Shown here piece by piece: positions 9,007-17,849 of a stretch of 64,000 bases of DNA. The first letter of the stretch is position 1. Each line of letters starts with the position of its first letter. Under the pieces are notes generated by a model. The model worked only from the letters and a program-made list of their open reading frames with translations, made no database searches and was not told the DNA's origin. Origin of the DNA: Ignavibacteriota bacterium (GTDB lineage Bacteria; Bacteroidota; Ignavibacteria; UBA10030; SZUA-254); NCBI GenBank assembly GCA_025358305.1, contig JANYJZ010000008.1:1-64000 (forward strand), written 5' to 3'. A program made the position numbers and the translations under genes.

Positions 9007-9723
9007 TCAAAAAACAAGATGTGACGATTCCCCCGTCACACGGGCCAAAATGCGCTCCGCCAGCTCGACGTCTTCGGGGGTCGTGATCTTGATATTATCA
9101 TAGCTTCCTTGGACGAGCGAGACCTTGGCCCCGAGGCGCTCCACGAGCGAAGCGTCGTCGGTGCCGTAATATCCCTCTTTTTGAGCCTGTCGGTGCGCCT
9201 CCACGAGAAGGGAGTAGGCGAAGCCCTGCGGCGTCTGCGCGACCCAGAGATGCGCCCGGTCCGGGGTCGACAGGACGATGCCGGAGCCGTCGGAGATCTT
9301 GATGGTTTCCTTCGGCGCTACGGCCGCAACGGCCGCACCGGACCTCGCCGCCTCGGCGGCCACTGCGCTCATGAGGTGATGGCTCACGAACGGCCGAACC
9401 GCGTCGTGCACCAGGACGATGTCGCACGCGGCCGCCTCGAGAGCGTTCCAGACGGAATCCTGTCGCTCCTTCCCTCCCGGAACCACCGAGCGCACCTTCC
9501 GCAGACCGTGTACGCGGACGAGCGCACGCACAACATCGACCTCGTCGGCCGCCGCGGCGATGACGATCTCATCGATCTCCGGGGAGGAATCGAATCGTTC
9601 GAGCGTCAGGAGGAGAATGGGCCTGCCCTGGAGTTCCAGGAACTGCTTCGCCCGGGGACCCCCCATCCGCCTACCCGCGCCGGCGGCAGGGATGACAACG
9701 GAGACTTTTTTGTCGTCGATCAT
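9007..9723 (-). CDS. ispD: 2-C-methyl-D-erythritol 4-phosphate cytidylyltransferase
   Basis: 238 residues from ATG 9723. The longer frame upstream lies inside queA and has no family similarity. It catalyses the CTP-dependent step of the MEP isoprenoid pathway. The nucleotidyltransferase signature IPAAGAGRRMGGPRAKQF spans residues 11-28; VLVHDAVRPFV, AQTPQGF and the C-terminal IKITTPEDVELAE are all present. Start and queA stop overlap by one base (TAATG), so translation is probably coupled. ispG, a later step in the same pathway, is at 44765-45946. Confidence 0.96.
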   Translation of the reverse strand: MIDDKKVSVVIPAAGAGRRMGGPRAKQFLELQGRPILLLTLERFDSSPEIDEIVIAAAADEVDVVRALVRVHGLRKVRSVVPGGKERQDSVWNALEAAACDIVLVHDAVRPFVSHHLMSAVAAEAARSGAAVAAVAPKETIKISDGSGIVLSTPDRAHLWVAQTPQGFAYSLLVEAHRQAQKEGYYGTDDASLVERLGAKVSLVQGSYDNIKITTPEDVELAERILARVTGESSHLVF

Positions 9724-10760
9724 TACCGGATCAGCATTCCGTCGCCGTAGCTGTAGAAACGCCACTTCTCCTTGATCGCCTTCTTGTACGACTTCATGAT
9801 GAAGTCCCGTCCACCGAAGGCGCAGGAAAGCATGAGAAGCGTCGATTCCGGCATATGGAAGTTCGTAATGAGCTGGTCTACGATCTTGAAATCGTACGGC
9901 GGGAAGATAAACTTGTCGGTCCATCCCCGGTTCGCCTTGAGGTGACCCGTCGTCATGACGCTCGATTCCAAGGCCCGCGTCGTGCTCGTCCCCACGACGA
10001 ACACGCGGCCCTTGCTATCGATGGTCTTGTTGACGATGTCCGCCGTGGACTGCGGGATCTCGTAATACTCCGAGTCCATCTTGTGCTTCGAGAGGTCTTC
10101 GACCTCCACGGCGCGGAACGAGCCAAGGCCGAGGTGAAGCGTCACGGGCGCGATCTTGACGCCCTTCTTCTCGATGGCGCTCAGGAGCCGCTTCGTGAAA
10201 TGCAGCCCCGCCGTCGGCGCCGCGACCGAGCCGATGTTCTTCGCGTACACCGTCTGGTACGATTCCTTGTCGTCCTCCACCGCCTCGCGCTTAATGTAGT
10301 ACGGGAGCGGCGTCATACCGATCTTCTCGATGATCTTGAACAGGTCGTTCTTGTAGTTGAACCGGACGGTCCGGCCGCGCGAGGTCGTATTGTCGATCAC
10401 CTCGCACCAGATCTTCCCGTCGTCGAAGTAGATCTTGTTCCCGATGCGCACCTTGCGCGCCGGGTCGACGATGACGTCCCAGATGCTCTCATCGTGGTTG
10501 AGCTCCCGAAGAAGGAAGACCTCGATCTTCGCGTTCGTCTTCTCCTTCTTCCCGAAGAGTCTGGCCGAGAACACCTTTGTCTCGTTCACCACGAGGCAGT
10601 CCCCCTTGGTGAAGAAGTCGGGGAGTTCGCTGAACCTCTTTTCGGAGATCGACTCGTCCGCCCGGTTCAGGACCATAAGCCGCGCAGCGTCGCGCGGCTT
10701 CGCCGGGTGCTTCGCGATGAGGTTGCGTGGAAGCGGGTACTTGAAATCAGAGAGTTTCAT
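9723..10760 (-). CDS. queA: S-adenosylmethionine:tRNA ribosyltransferase-isomerase
   Basis: 345 residues from ATG 10760, which gives the family N-terminus MKLSDFKYPLP and has GAAGGG upstream; an upstream in-frame start adds 12 unrelated residues. QueA transfers and isomerises the ribosyl group of SAM onto 7-aminomethyl-7-deazaguanine in tRNA, making epoxyqueuosine. LIAKHPAKPRDAARLMVL, GSVAAPTAGLHFT, HLGLGSF, GTSTTRALES and NFHMPESTLLMLSCAF are all as expected. No other queuosine gene is in the window. Confidence 0.97.
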   Translation of the reverse strand: MKLSDFKYPLPRNLIAKHPAKPRDAARLMVLNRADESISEKRFSELPDFFTKGDCLVVNETKVFSARLFGKKEKTNAKIEVFLLRELNHDESIWDVIVDPARKVRIGNKIYFDDGKIWCEVIDNTTSRGRTVRFNYKNDLFKIIEKIGMTPLPYYIKREAVEDDKESYQTVYAKNIGSVAAPTAGLHFTKRLLSAIEKKGVKIAPVTLHLGLGSFRAVEVEDLSKHKMDSEYYEIPQSTADIVNKTIDSKGRVFVVGTSTTRALESSVMTTGHLKANRGWTDKFIFPPYDFKIVDQLITNFHMPESTLLMLSCAFGGRDFIMKSYKKAIKEKWRFYSYGDGMLIR

Positions 10761-10813
10761 GTAGGTTCTGCCCTTCTGTAATGAGTATGTGTACAACGAA
10801 CGCCGGCGCGCTT

Positions 10814-13576
10814 TCAGCGCTTCCGGCGTTTCGCGTTGCTGCTATTCTTGACTGCGGGCCGCGTCCCGGCCGTGATGGCGGCTTGGGCCGCGGCGAGCCG
10901 GGCGATCGGGAGCCGGTACGGCGAACAGCTGACGTAGTCCACGCCGAGCTCGGAGCAGAAGGCGACGGATTTCGGTTCGCCCCCGTGCTCCCCGCAGATG
11001 CCGATCTTCAACGTCTTCCGGACCGAACGGCCCTTCTGGACGGCGATCTCCATCAGCACGCCAACGCCCTTACGGTCAATGGTCTGGAACGGGTCCTGCT
11101 CGAAGATGCCGTGGTCGAGGTACTGCGGGAGGAACGTCGCGGAATCGTCCCGGGACAACCCCAGGGTCGTCTGGGTGAGGTCGTTTGTCCCGAACGAGAA
11201 GAACTCGGCGATCGTCGCGATCTCGTCGGCGGTGACCGCCGCCCGGGGGAGTTCGATCATCGTCCCGACGAGATACTTCACCTTGATCTGGTTGGCCTGA
11301 AAGACCTCCGCGGCGACACGCCGGACGATCTGCTCCTCTTCCTTGAACTCGTTCACGAAGCCGACGAGCGGGATCATGACCTCGGGATGGACGTCGATCC
11401 CCTCCTTCTTCACTTGGCACGCCGCCTCGAAAATGGCCCGGGACTGCATCTCGGTGATCTCTGGGAACACGATGCCGAGCCGGCAGCCGCGGTTGCCCAG
11501 CATGGGGTTGAACTCCTTCATCTGCGCCATGCGCATGTTCACCTGTTCGCGGGAGACCCCGATCTTGCTGGCAAGCAGGTCGATCTCGCGTTCGGTATGC
11601 GGCAGGAACTCGTGGAGAGGCGGATCCAGGGTCCGGATCGTGACGGGCCGGTCCTTCATGACCCGGAAGATCTCGACGAAGTCCTGGCGCTGCATCGGGA
11701 GGAGCTTCGCCAGGGCGCGCCGGCGGCCGGATTCGTCGGCGGCGAGGATCATCTCGCGGACGGCGTCGATGCGGTCGCCGCCGAAGAACATGTGCTCCGT
11801 CCTGCAGAGCCCGATCCCTTCCGCCCCGAACGCGATGGCCACCAGGCTCTGGTCGGGCTGGTCCGCGTTCGCCCGAACCCGCAAGGACCGAAACTGATCG
11901 GACCAGAGCATGAGCTTCCGAAACGTCTCATAGACTTCCGAGGCGCCGGGATCGAGTTCCTTCTGGATGAGGACACGCACGACGTCGGACGGCCGTGTCA
12001 TGAGCTCGCCCAGGATGACCTCTCCGGTCGTGCCGTCGATGGAGATGGCGTCCCCCTGGCGGATAATGTTGTTCTTTACCATCATCCTGCGCATTGCGTA
12101 GTCGATCTCGAGCGATCCACACCCCGCGACGCAGACCTTCCCCATCTGCCGCGCGACGAGCGCCGCATGGGAGGTCATACCGCCGCGCGCCGTGAGGATC
12201 CCCTCGGCGGCGTCCATCCCCTTGATGTCCTCCGGGGAGGTCTCGATCCGAACGAGGATGACACGTTCGCCCCGCTCCTTCCACTCCTCGGCGTCCGCCG
12301 CGGTGAAGACCACCTTCCCTGTCGCGGCGCCGGGGCCCGCGTTGAGCCCTTTCGCCAGGAGGCGGCCGTTCTCCACGGCCTGGCGCTTTTGGTCGAGATC
12401 GAAGACCGGCCGCAGGAGTTGGTTCAGCTGCTCCGGCTCGACGCGCATCAGGGCCTCCTTGGGCGTGATGAGACGCTCTTTCACCATGTCGACCGCGATG
12501 CGGATGGCCGCAAACCCCGTCCGTTTCCCGGTGCGGGTCTGAAGCATGTAGAGTGTCCCTTTTTCGATCGTGAACTCAATGTCCTGCATGTCCCGAAAAT
12601 GCCGCTCGAGCGTCCGGCGGACCTTGAGGAGTTGCGTATGGATCTTTGGATACCGGTCGGCGAGGAGAGCCACCGGAAGGGGTGTCCTGACCCCGGCGAC
12701 GACGTCCTCCCCCTGCGCATCGAGGAGGTACTCGCCGTAGAACTCGTTCTCCCCTGTCGAAGGATTGCGCGTGAAAGCCACGCCCGTGCCGCAGTTCTCC
12801 CCCATGTTCCCGAAGACCATCGCCTGGACGTTCACGGCGGTCCCCCACTCGGCGGGGATGTGATTGAGCCGGCGGTACGCGATTGCCCGGTCGTTCATCC
12901 ACGAACTGAAGACCGCTCCGATGGCGCCAAAGAGCTGCTCCCAGGGATCCTGGGGGAACTTCTTCCCGAGCTTCGTGGCGATGGCGTGCTGGAAGAGCTT
13001 CACGAGATCGGCGAGGTCCTCCGCCGTGAGATCGGTATCGTGCTCGACGCCGCGCTGGCGCTTCTTCTCCTCAATGATGAGCTCGAAGGGGTCCCGTTCG
13101 TTCTCGGACTCGGGCTTGAGCCCCATGACGACGTCGCCGTACATCTGGACGAGGCGGCGGTATGAATCGTAGGCGAAACGCGCGTTCCCGGTCTTCCGGA
13201 TGAGGGCCTTCACCGTCTCGTCGTTCAGGCCGAGGTTGAGGATGGTGTCCATCATGCCGGGCATGGAGGCCCGAGCCCCCGACCGGACCGAGAGGAGAAG
13301 CGGGTTCTCGAGGTCGCCGAAGGTCTTTCCGACGCGCGACTCGACCGTTCCGAGCGACGTACGGATCGCGCCGTTGAGACCCGCCGGGAATCGGCGTGCG
13401 TGGGAGTAGTAATACGTACAGGCCTCCGTTGAGATCGTGAACCCAGCCGGGACAGGGAGTCCGATGTTTGTCATTTCGGCAAGGTTCGCCCCTTTCCCTC
13501 CGAGGAGGGCCTTCATGTCGGCCTTTCCTTCGGCCTTCTTCCCTCCGAAGGAGTAGATGTATTTATGTTGCTTCAT
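10814..13576 (-). CDS. ppdK: Pyruvate, phosphate dikinase
   Basis: 920 residues, near the usual 870-900. It interconverts pyruvate, ATP and phosphate with phosphoenolpyruvate, AMP and pyrophosphate. The N-terminal nucleotide-binding domain starts with [10 protein letters not shown] and contains [20 protein letters not shown]. The phosphohistidine is H470 in [16 protein letters not shown]. The C-terminal PEP/pyruvate barrel carries [25 protein letters not shown] and a final CGEHGGEP. It lies in the 12-gene run 14 bases after the C26 amidotransferase and 53 bases before queA. Together with gap, pgk and tpiA in this window it points to an active lower glycolysis/gluconeogenesis, here with a PPi-linked step. 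Confidence 0.97.
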   Translation of the reverse strand: MKQHKYIYSFGGKKAEGKADMKALLGGKGANLAEMTNIGLPVPAGFTISTEACTYYYSHARRFPAGLNGAIRTSLGTVESRVGKTFGDLENPLLLSVRSGARASMPGMMDTILNLGLNDETVKALIRKTGNARFAYDSYRRLVQMYGDVVMGLKPESENERDPFELIIEEKKRQRGVEHDTDLTAEDLADLVKLFQHAIATKLGKKFPQDPWEQLFGAIGAVFSSWMNDRAIAYRRLNHIPAEWGTAVNVQAMVFGNMGENCGTGVAFTRNPSTGENEFYGEYLLDAQGEDVVAGVRTPLPVALLADRYPKIHTQLLKVRRTLERHFRDMQDIEFTIEKGTLYMLQTRTGKRTGFAAIRIAVDMVKERLITPKEALMRVEPEQLNQLLRPVFDLDQKRQAVENGRLLAKGLNAGPGAATGKVVFTAADAEEWKERGERVILVRIETSPEDIKGMDAAEGILTARGGMTSHAALVARQMGKVCVAGCGSLEIDYAMRRMMVKNNIIRQGDAISIDGTTGEVILGELMTRPSDVVRVLIQKELDPGASEVYETFRKLMLWSDQFRSLRVRANADQPDQSLVAIAFGAEGIGLCRTEHMFFGGDRIDAVREMILAADESGRRRALAKLLPMQRQDFVEIFRVMKDRPVTIRTLDPPLHEFLPHTEREIDLLASKIGVSREQVNMRMAQMKEFNPMLGNRGCRLGIVFPEITEMQSRAIFEAACQVKKEGIDVHPEVMIPLVGFVNEFKEEEQIVRRVAAEVFQANQIKVKYLVGTMIELPRAAVTADEIATIAEFFSFGTNDLTQTTLGLSRDDSATFLPQYLDHGIFEQDPFQTIDRKGVGVLMEIAVQKGRSVRKTLKIGICGEHGGEPKSVAFCSELGVDYVSCSPYRLPIARLAAAQAAITAGTRPAVKNSSNAKRRKR

Positions 13577-13590
13577 GGTCGTCTCCAGAT

Positions 13591-14304
13591 TTAAGGTAGA
13601 GTAGGATACTGCTTCAGGTAGTTAGATAGTTCCTCGAGGAATAACTTGGCGATGTTGCCGGCGCAGGGGCTTGACTGATCCGCCATGCGTTCGGGGTGCC
13701 ACTGCACGAGGAGGAAAAAGTGTTCCGCCGCGCCCATTTCGAGCGCTTCGACGATCCCGTCGGCGGCCGCCGCGGCGACGCGCAGTCCGGGCGCAATCTT
13801 CTCCACCGCCTGGTGGTGATGGGTGTTCACGCCCGCGCGGGGGGATACACCCGCGGCCTGGCTGAGAGGTCCTGTTCCCGCGATGACGACCGGATGGAAT
13901 GCCGGCGCATCTGCCGGGGACCGATGCGATGGATATCCCGACTCCTCAATGTCCACCATGAGCGTGCCGCCGAGAATGACGTTCGTGAACTGCATCCCCC
14001 GGCAGATGCCGAGGAACGGCCTCGGACGGGCGAGAACGCCATCCAAGACCTGCCGTTCGAACCGGTCGCGTTCCGGATCGACCCCGCTGAGCGCCGGATG
14101 GCGGACGGGGCCGCCGTAGAGCGAAGGATCGACATCTCCCCCGCCCGTGAGAATGATCCCGGAGCAGCCGTCGGCAGCCGGAGCGTTGCCGAGACGGTAC
14201 GACAAACGCACGATCTCCGCGTCCGGGGCGTACAGGTTGATCCACCGCGCATAATTCTGGTACCGCTCGTCCGCACCCATCGGGTCTGTGATGCCGATCT
14301 TCAT
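13591..14304 (-). CDS. Gamma-glutamyl-gamma-aminobutyrate hydrolase-like (peptidase C26) protein
   Basis: 237 residues, class I glutamine amidotransferase fold. The nucleophile is C101 in FLGICRGMQ, and the His/Glu partners are H203 and E205 in [16 protein letters not shown] at 52-60 and NTHHHQAV at 160-167 fit the PuuD/C26 group. Such enzymes hydrolyse gamma-glutamyl bonds; the substrate cannot be settled from sequence. The ATG overlaps the lpxK stop (ATGA at 14301-14304), so it is translated with the lipid A genes, though a link to lipid A is not obvious. No other putrescine-degradation gene is nearby. Confidence 0.9.
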   Translation of the reverse strand: MKIGITDPMGADERYQNYARWINLYAPDAEIVRLSYRLGNAPAADGCSGIILTGGGDVDPSLYGGPVRHPALSGVDPERDRFERQVLDGVLARPRPFLGICRGMQFTNVILGGTLMVDIEESGYPSHRSPADAPAFHPVVIAGTGPLSQAAGVSPRAGVNTHHHQAVEKIAPGLRVAAAAADGIVEALEMGAAEHFFLLVQWHPERMADQSSPCAGNIAKLFLEELSNYLKQYPTLP

Positions 14305-15350
14305 GCGGCTCGCCTCCGGCTGGTCGTGCGGATGAGCTCCCGGAACTTCTCTTCGCCTCGGATCATCCGGCAGGCGATCTCGACGTACGAGGTGTTCGGC
14401 GGCAGAAGCCGGACGAGGCCGCTATCGCCGATGAGCCGGACGGCGTCCTTTTCCGTCGTGAGGACGTGGACAGGGCGCGCTGCCTCGACGCTCCGCCGAA
14501 TGGCCCCGAGATCCGACTCATTGAATGCATGGTGGTCCGGATACGTGTGGAGTTTCAGGACCGTGCAGCCCGCGTCCTCGAGCGTTCTCAGAAATGATCC
14601 GGGATCGCCGATGGCGCAAAAGGCGACCGCCGTCGCCCCGGAGAGCGCCGACAGGGGGAGCTCCTCGGCGCCGGTCAAGGGCACGCACCGCCGAGGCTCG
14701 GATCGCACGCAGCAGACGAGCGCGGAGGCGGCTTCGCCGAACGTTTCGTGATTGTGCGCGTCATCCTCGCAGCGCGAATAGACGAGAACGCCGGCCCTGG
14801 CAAGGGAGCGCATGACATCCCTCCGGAGTCCCGACGGGAGCAGCGGCATCGTGCGGAGGGATTTCGTGCTGTCCACCGTCACGATATCGAGAGCGCGGCC
14901 GAGCGCACGGTGTTGAAATCCGTCGTCGACGATGACGACGTCCGCACCGAACTCGCGGACGGCCGTTGCGGCGGCGCGGGATTTTTCCTCGTCCACGATG
15001 ACGACCGCCCGAGGGAACTTCCGCGCGACCTGGTACGGCTCGTCGCCGGACTCCCGAGCGCTCCCGAACAGACGGGAGCCGTCGGAGACGACGAACGGGC
15101 CGCTCGTTGCACGGGCGTATCCCCGGCTCACGACGGCGACGCGCAAGTGCTCCTCCAGAAGCAGGCTGACGAGGTATTCCACCAAGGGGGTCTTTCCTGT
15201 GCCACCCGCGGTCATATTCCCGACCGAGATCACGGGGACGGACATCGCTGCCGAGCCAAGCACCCCCAGGTCATAGCACCGGCCCCGGATCCACACGGCA
15301 GCGCCGTAGAGCCAGGAGACGGGACGCAGGAGGAGTGCGAGTGAGTTCAA
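14301..15350 (-). CDS. lpxK: Tetraacyldisaccharide 4'-kinase
   Basis: It phosphorylates the 4' position of the lipid A precursor at the inner membrane. I place the start at TTG 15350, whose last two bases sit in the lpxB stop (TTGA), giving 349 residues, a normal length. A frame open further upstream would lie within lpxB and reads as Arg-rich antisense-like sequence. The P-loop region VGNMTAGGTGKTP is near residues 43-55, with VSRGY, GDEPYQ and VIVDDGFQH following as in the family. The rare TTG start without a clear ribosome site suggests coupling to lpxB. Confidence 0.93.
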   Translation of the reverse strand: MNSLALLLRPVSWLYGAAVWIRGRCYDLGVLGSAAMSVPVISVGNMTAGGTGKTPLVEYLVSLLLEEHLRVAVVSRGYARATSGPFVVSDGSRLFGSARESGDEPYQVARKFPRAVVIVDEEKSRAAATAVREFGADVVIVDDGFQHRALGRALDIVTVDSTKSLRTMPLLPSGLRRDVMRSLARAGVLVYSRCEDDAHNHETFGEAASALVCCVRSEPRRCVPLTGAEELPLSALSGATAVAFCAIGDPGSFLRTLEDAGCTVLKLHTYPDHHAFNESDLGAIRRSVEAARPVHVLTTEKDAVRLIGDSGLVRLLPPNTSYVEIACRMIRGEEKFRELIRTTSRRRAA

Positions 15351-16480
15351 GGAGTCTGTTGCATGGCTGTTTCGAGAATGACCTTTGCGACCCGGCCCGA
15401 CGCCCCGGGCGTCCCCAGGCGGTCGCGCACGATGGAGAGCTCGCCGGACATCCGGCGGCGGGCATCCGGGTCGGAGAAGAGCTTTCCCGCTTCGCCGGCG
15501 AGCCGCTGCGGCGTGACGCTCCACTGGAGGATCTCAGGGACGACCGCCCGCCCCGCGACGATGTTCACCAGGCCGATGTTCTTGATCCGGACCAGGAGCC
15601 TGCCGATGGCGTAGGTCAGCGACGACGTCTTGTAGACGACGATCATCGGGGTCCGGAAGCACCCCGTCTCCAGCGTCGCCGTCCCGGAGGTCACGATCGC
15701 GACATCGGCGTTCTTCATGCAGTCGTACGTGGCGTGCTGAATGAGTTGCACAGGGAAGTCGTCTCTGAGAAACGACCTCATAAATTCGTGTTCGAGGATC
15801 GAGGAGACGCCGACCACCGTCTGGACGCCCATCGTCCGCGCGAGGAGGCGCGCGGCTCCGATCATGACGGGAAAGAGGCGTTCGACCTCTTGGCGGCGGC
15901 TTCCGGGGAAGAGCCCGAGCACCGGCTTCTCCGGATCGAGGCCGTAGCGCACGCAGAACTCCTTGCGGCCCTGGGGCTCGGTGAGTTCCTCGAGGAGCGG
16001 ATGGCCCACAAAGTCGACGGGGATGCCCTCCTTCTGATAGATCTCCACTTCGAACGGGAACACGACGAGCATCCTGTCGATGAGCCCCTTCATTTTCTTC
16101 ACGCGGCCCCGGTTCCACGCCCAGACCTGCGGGCTGATGTAGTAGACGACCTTGATGCCGGCTTTACGGACGGCGCGGGCGAACCGGAGGTTGAACCCCG
16201 GATAATCGATGAGAAGGACGAGGTCGGGGCGCCGGACCTTCAGGAGCACCTTGAGCGTCCGCTCGACCGACCGGATGAGCGGCAGATGCTGGAGCACCTC
16301 CAGAAAGCCCATGAACGCGAGCTCCCGGATGTTATAGATAAGCTCCATCCCCTCCGCCTGCATTTTTTCGCCGCCGATGCCGTAGATCATGCATTCCGGA
16401 TCGGCCGCCTTGAGCTCCCGAACGACCCCGGCGCCGTGGAGATCCCCTGAAGCTTCCCCCGCGATGATCATGACGCGCAC
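15347..16480 (-). CDS. lpxB: Lipid-A-disaccharide synthase
   Basis: 377 residues, glycosyltransferase family 19. It joins UDP-diacylglucosamine and lipid X to form the tetraacyldisaccharide that LpxK then phosphorylates. GEASGDLHGAG is at residues 8-18, and YYISPQVWAWNRGR and LGLFPGSRRQEV are typical of the family. The start is GTG 16480, preceded by GGAGG; an ATG three codons later lies too far from that site. It follows the ICMT-like gene by 4 bases and overlaps lpxK. Confidence 0.96.
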   Translation of the reverse strand: MRVMIIAGEASGDLHGAGVVRELKAADPECMIYGIGGEKMQAEGMELIYNIRELAFMGFLEVLQHLPLIRSVERTLKVLLKVRRPDLVLLIDYPGFNLRFARAVRKAGIKVVYYISPQVWAWNRGRVKKMKGLIDRMLVVFPFEVEIYQKEGIPVDFVGHPLLEELTEPQGRKEFCVRYGLDPEKPVLGLFPGSRRQEVERLFPVMIGAARLLARTMGVQTVVGVSSILEHEFMRSFLRDDFPVQLIQHATYDCMKNADVAIVTSGTATLETGCFRTPMIVVYKTSSLTYAIGRLLVRIKNIGLVNIVAGRAVVPEILQWSVTPQRLAGEAGKLFSDPDARRRMSGELSIVRDRLGTPGASGRVAKVILETAMQQTP

Positions 16481-16484
16481 GGGG

Positions 16485-17066
16485 CTATTTCCTCCAGATC
16501 CAGAAGGCCGCCAGGACGATCGCGATCAATCCGATCGCCTGTAACGTGCGCCGTTCCGACCTCCATCCCCTCTTCCAGTCGATCTCCGGCTGTTCGTGCG
16601 TCCCGCCGGAGAACGGCTGAAGGGCGGGGAAGAACCTCGGGACTTTGGCGCAGTAACCTTTAAAATCCTCGCCGAACGTCGCTCGGAGATACTCCTCTTC
16701 GAGGCTGACGATGCTGGAATACTGAAATGCAAAGTAGGCGACCGCTCCCAGCGTCAGCCACGGAAAAAGCGCGTTCGACATGACGCCGACCCCCGCGTAT
16801 AAGAGCATGTTGCCGACGTAGAGCGGGTTTCGGACGTAGGCGAACGGCCCCCGGGTGATGAGATACGTCCCGCCGACCGAGCCGGTCGTCCTGGTTTCGC
16901 TCCCGGCGATCGCGACGCCCCAGAGACGCAGGAACTCGCCGCCCGCAACGAGAATGAGGCCCGTGGCGAGGCTTGCCGCCGTCGGCGCCGCAAAGAGCAC
17001 CATGAGAACGAGAAAGGGGATCGGCGTGTAGCTTCGATAGCGGAAGAGCATCTGGCGGATGTCCAT
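16485..17066 (-). CDS. ICMT/phospholipid-methyltransferase-like membrane protein
   Basis: 193 residues from ATG 17066, which has GAGGGG upstream and follows the previous stop by 11 bases. Four to five hydrophobic segments are visible. The family core RGPFAYVRNPLYVGN at residues 72-86 is the SAM-binding signature of the isoprenylcysteine carboxyl methyltransferase/PEMT-like group, and EEEYLRATFGEDFKGYC at about 115-135 is the usual follow-on. Bacterial members methylate lipids or small membrane substrates; the substrate here is unknown. Its place among lpxB, lpxK and an HAD phosphatase suggests envelope lipid chemistry, which is inference. Confidence 0.85.
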   Translation of the reverse strand: MDIRQMLFRYRSYTPIPFLVLMVLFAAPTAASLATGLILVAGGEFLRLWGVAIAGSETRTTGSVGGTYLITRGPFAYVRNPLYVGNMLLYAGVGVMSNALFPWLTLGAVAYFAFQYSSIVSLEEEYLRATFGEDFKGYCAKVPRFFPALQPFSGGTHEQPEIDWKRGWRSERRTLQAIGLIAIVLAAFWIWRK

Positions 17067-17077
17067 ACGATCGCCCC

Positions 17078-17815
17078 TCATCCGCCGAGAAATACGTCGC
17101 ACCGGGCCTGCACGGCCTGGCGGCGCTTTCGCAGCGCGAGCGGGGAGCCCGCGGGCTCCCGGAGAAGGGATTCAAGCCGCAGGACGATCTCGCCGCACGA
17201 CTCATAGGCAACATAGGAGATGTTCTCGCGCTGGCAGAACTTCAGGAGGTCATCCTTCGCGAAGACGAGGTCGGCATAGCGCGCCGGACAGCGGTCGGAA
17301 TAGCCTTCGCCGATGTAGACGACGATGTCGTCGTCCGCCGACTGGGTCAGGATGTGGTTCCTCTTGCAGCAGGCGCACCGGTCGCACACTTCGTCCCGGT
17401 ACGGAAATGCCGGCGAGAAACGGACCATCCCGGGGTCGACTGCAGGAACGAGGTTGAGGGTGTTGGCGTAGAACGCAACGTCCCCGAGGCCGTGGCGCTC
17501 CAGGATCCGCCGGATGTAGTAGTCCATGCCGTCGCTCAAGATCGTGACGGGGTACCCCCCTTGTGCCCCGAATCGGACGAGGTCCGCGAACGTGCCGTCG
17601 ATCTCCTGTGCGTCGAGGAAGGAGTCCATGTCGCTTTTCCGCACGAGGCCGCAGGCGTCGCACTCCGCTCGGAAGCAGTCCGCCGCCGACAGGAGTCCCT
17701 CGCGGTACCGTTCCACCGCCCCGACGGATCGTTCGCCGCCGAGCCGCTCGAACAGCGCGTCGCCGACGTCCTGCCGTGTGATCGTGCCGTCAAAATCTAT
17801 GAAGAGCCTGAGCAT
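17078..17815 (-). CDS. MtnX-like HAD-IB family phosphatase
   Basis: 245 residues. HAD motif I is DFDGTIT at residues 7-13 (D7, D9), motif II is S94 in ILSDGMDYYI, and motif IV includes GEGYSDRCPA with D174. A Cys cluster, CDRCACCK at 144-151, is typical of MtnX-like proteins (2-hydroxy-3-keto-5-methylthiopentenyl-1-phosphate phosphatase) and may bind zinc. No other methionine-salvage gene is near, so the true substrate is open. It lies 34 bases after smc and 11 before the ICMT-like gene. Confidence 0.85.
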   Translation of the reverse strand: MLRLFIDFDGTITRQDVGDALFERLGGERSVGAVERYREGLLSAADCFRAECDACGLVRKSDMDSFLDAQEIDGTFADLVRFGAQGGYPVTILSDGMDYYIRRILERHGLGDVAFYANTLNLVPAVDPGMVRFSPAFPYRDEVCDRCACCKRNHILTQSADDDIVVYIGEGYSDRCPARYADLVFAKDDLLKFCQRENISYVAYESCGEIVLRLESLLREPAGSPLALRKRRQAVQARCDVFLGG

Positions 17816-17849
17816 GGAACGAAAGAGTTGAGGAAAAGCGGTTGAACTC

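Noticed and set aside
10781-13165. Plus-strand frame of 794 codons opposite ppdK
   Set aside because: Shadow of a conserved gene; the composition reflects third-position GC.
13591-14304. Assignment of the C26 protein as PuuD of putrescine degradation
   Set aside because: The catalytic residues fit the family, but no other puu gene is near and the context is lipid A genes, so only the family is given.
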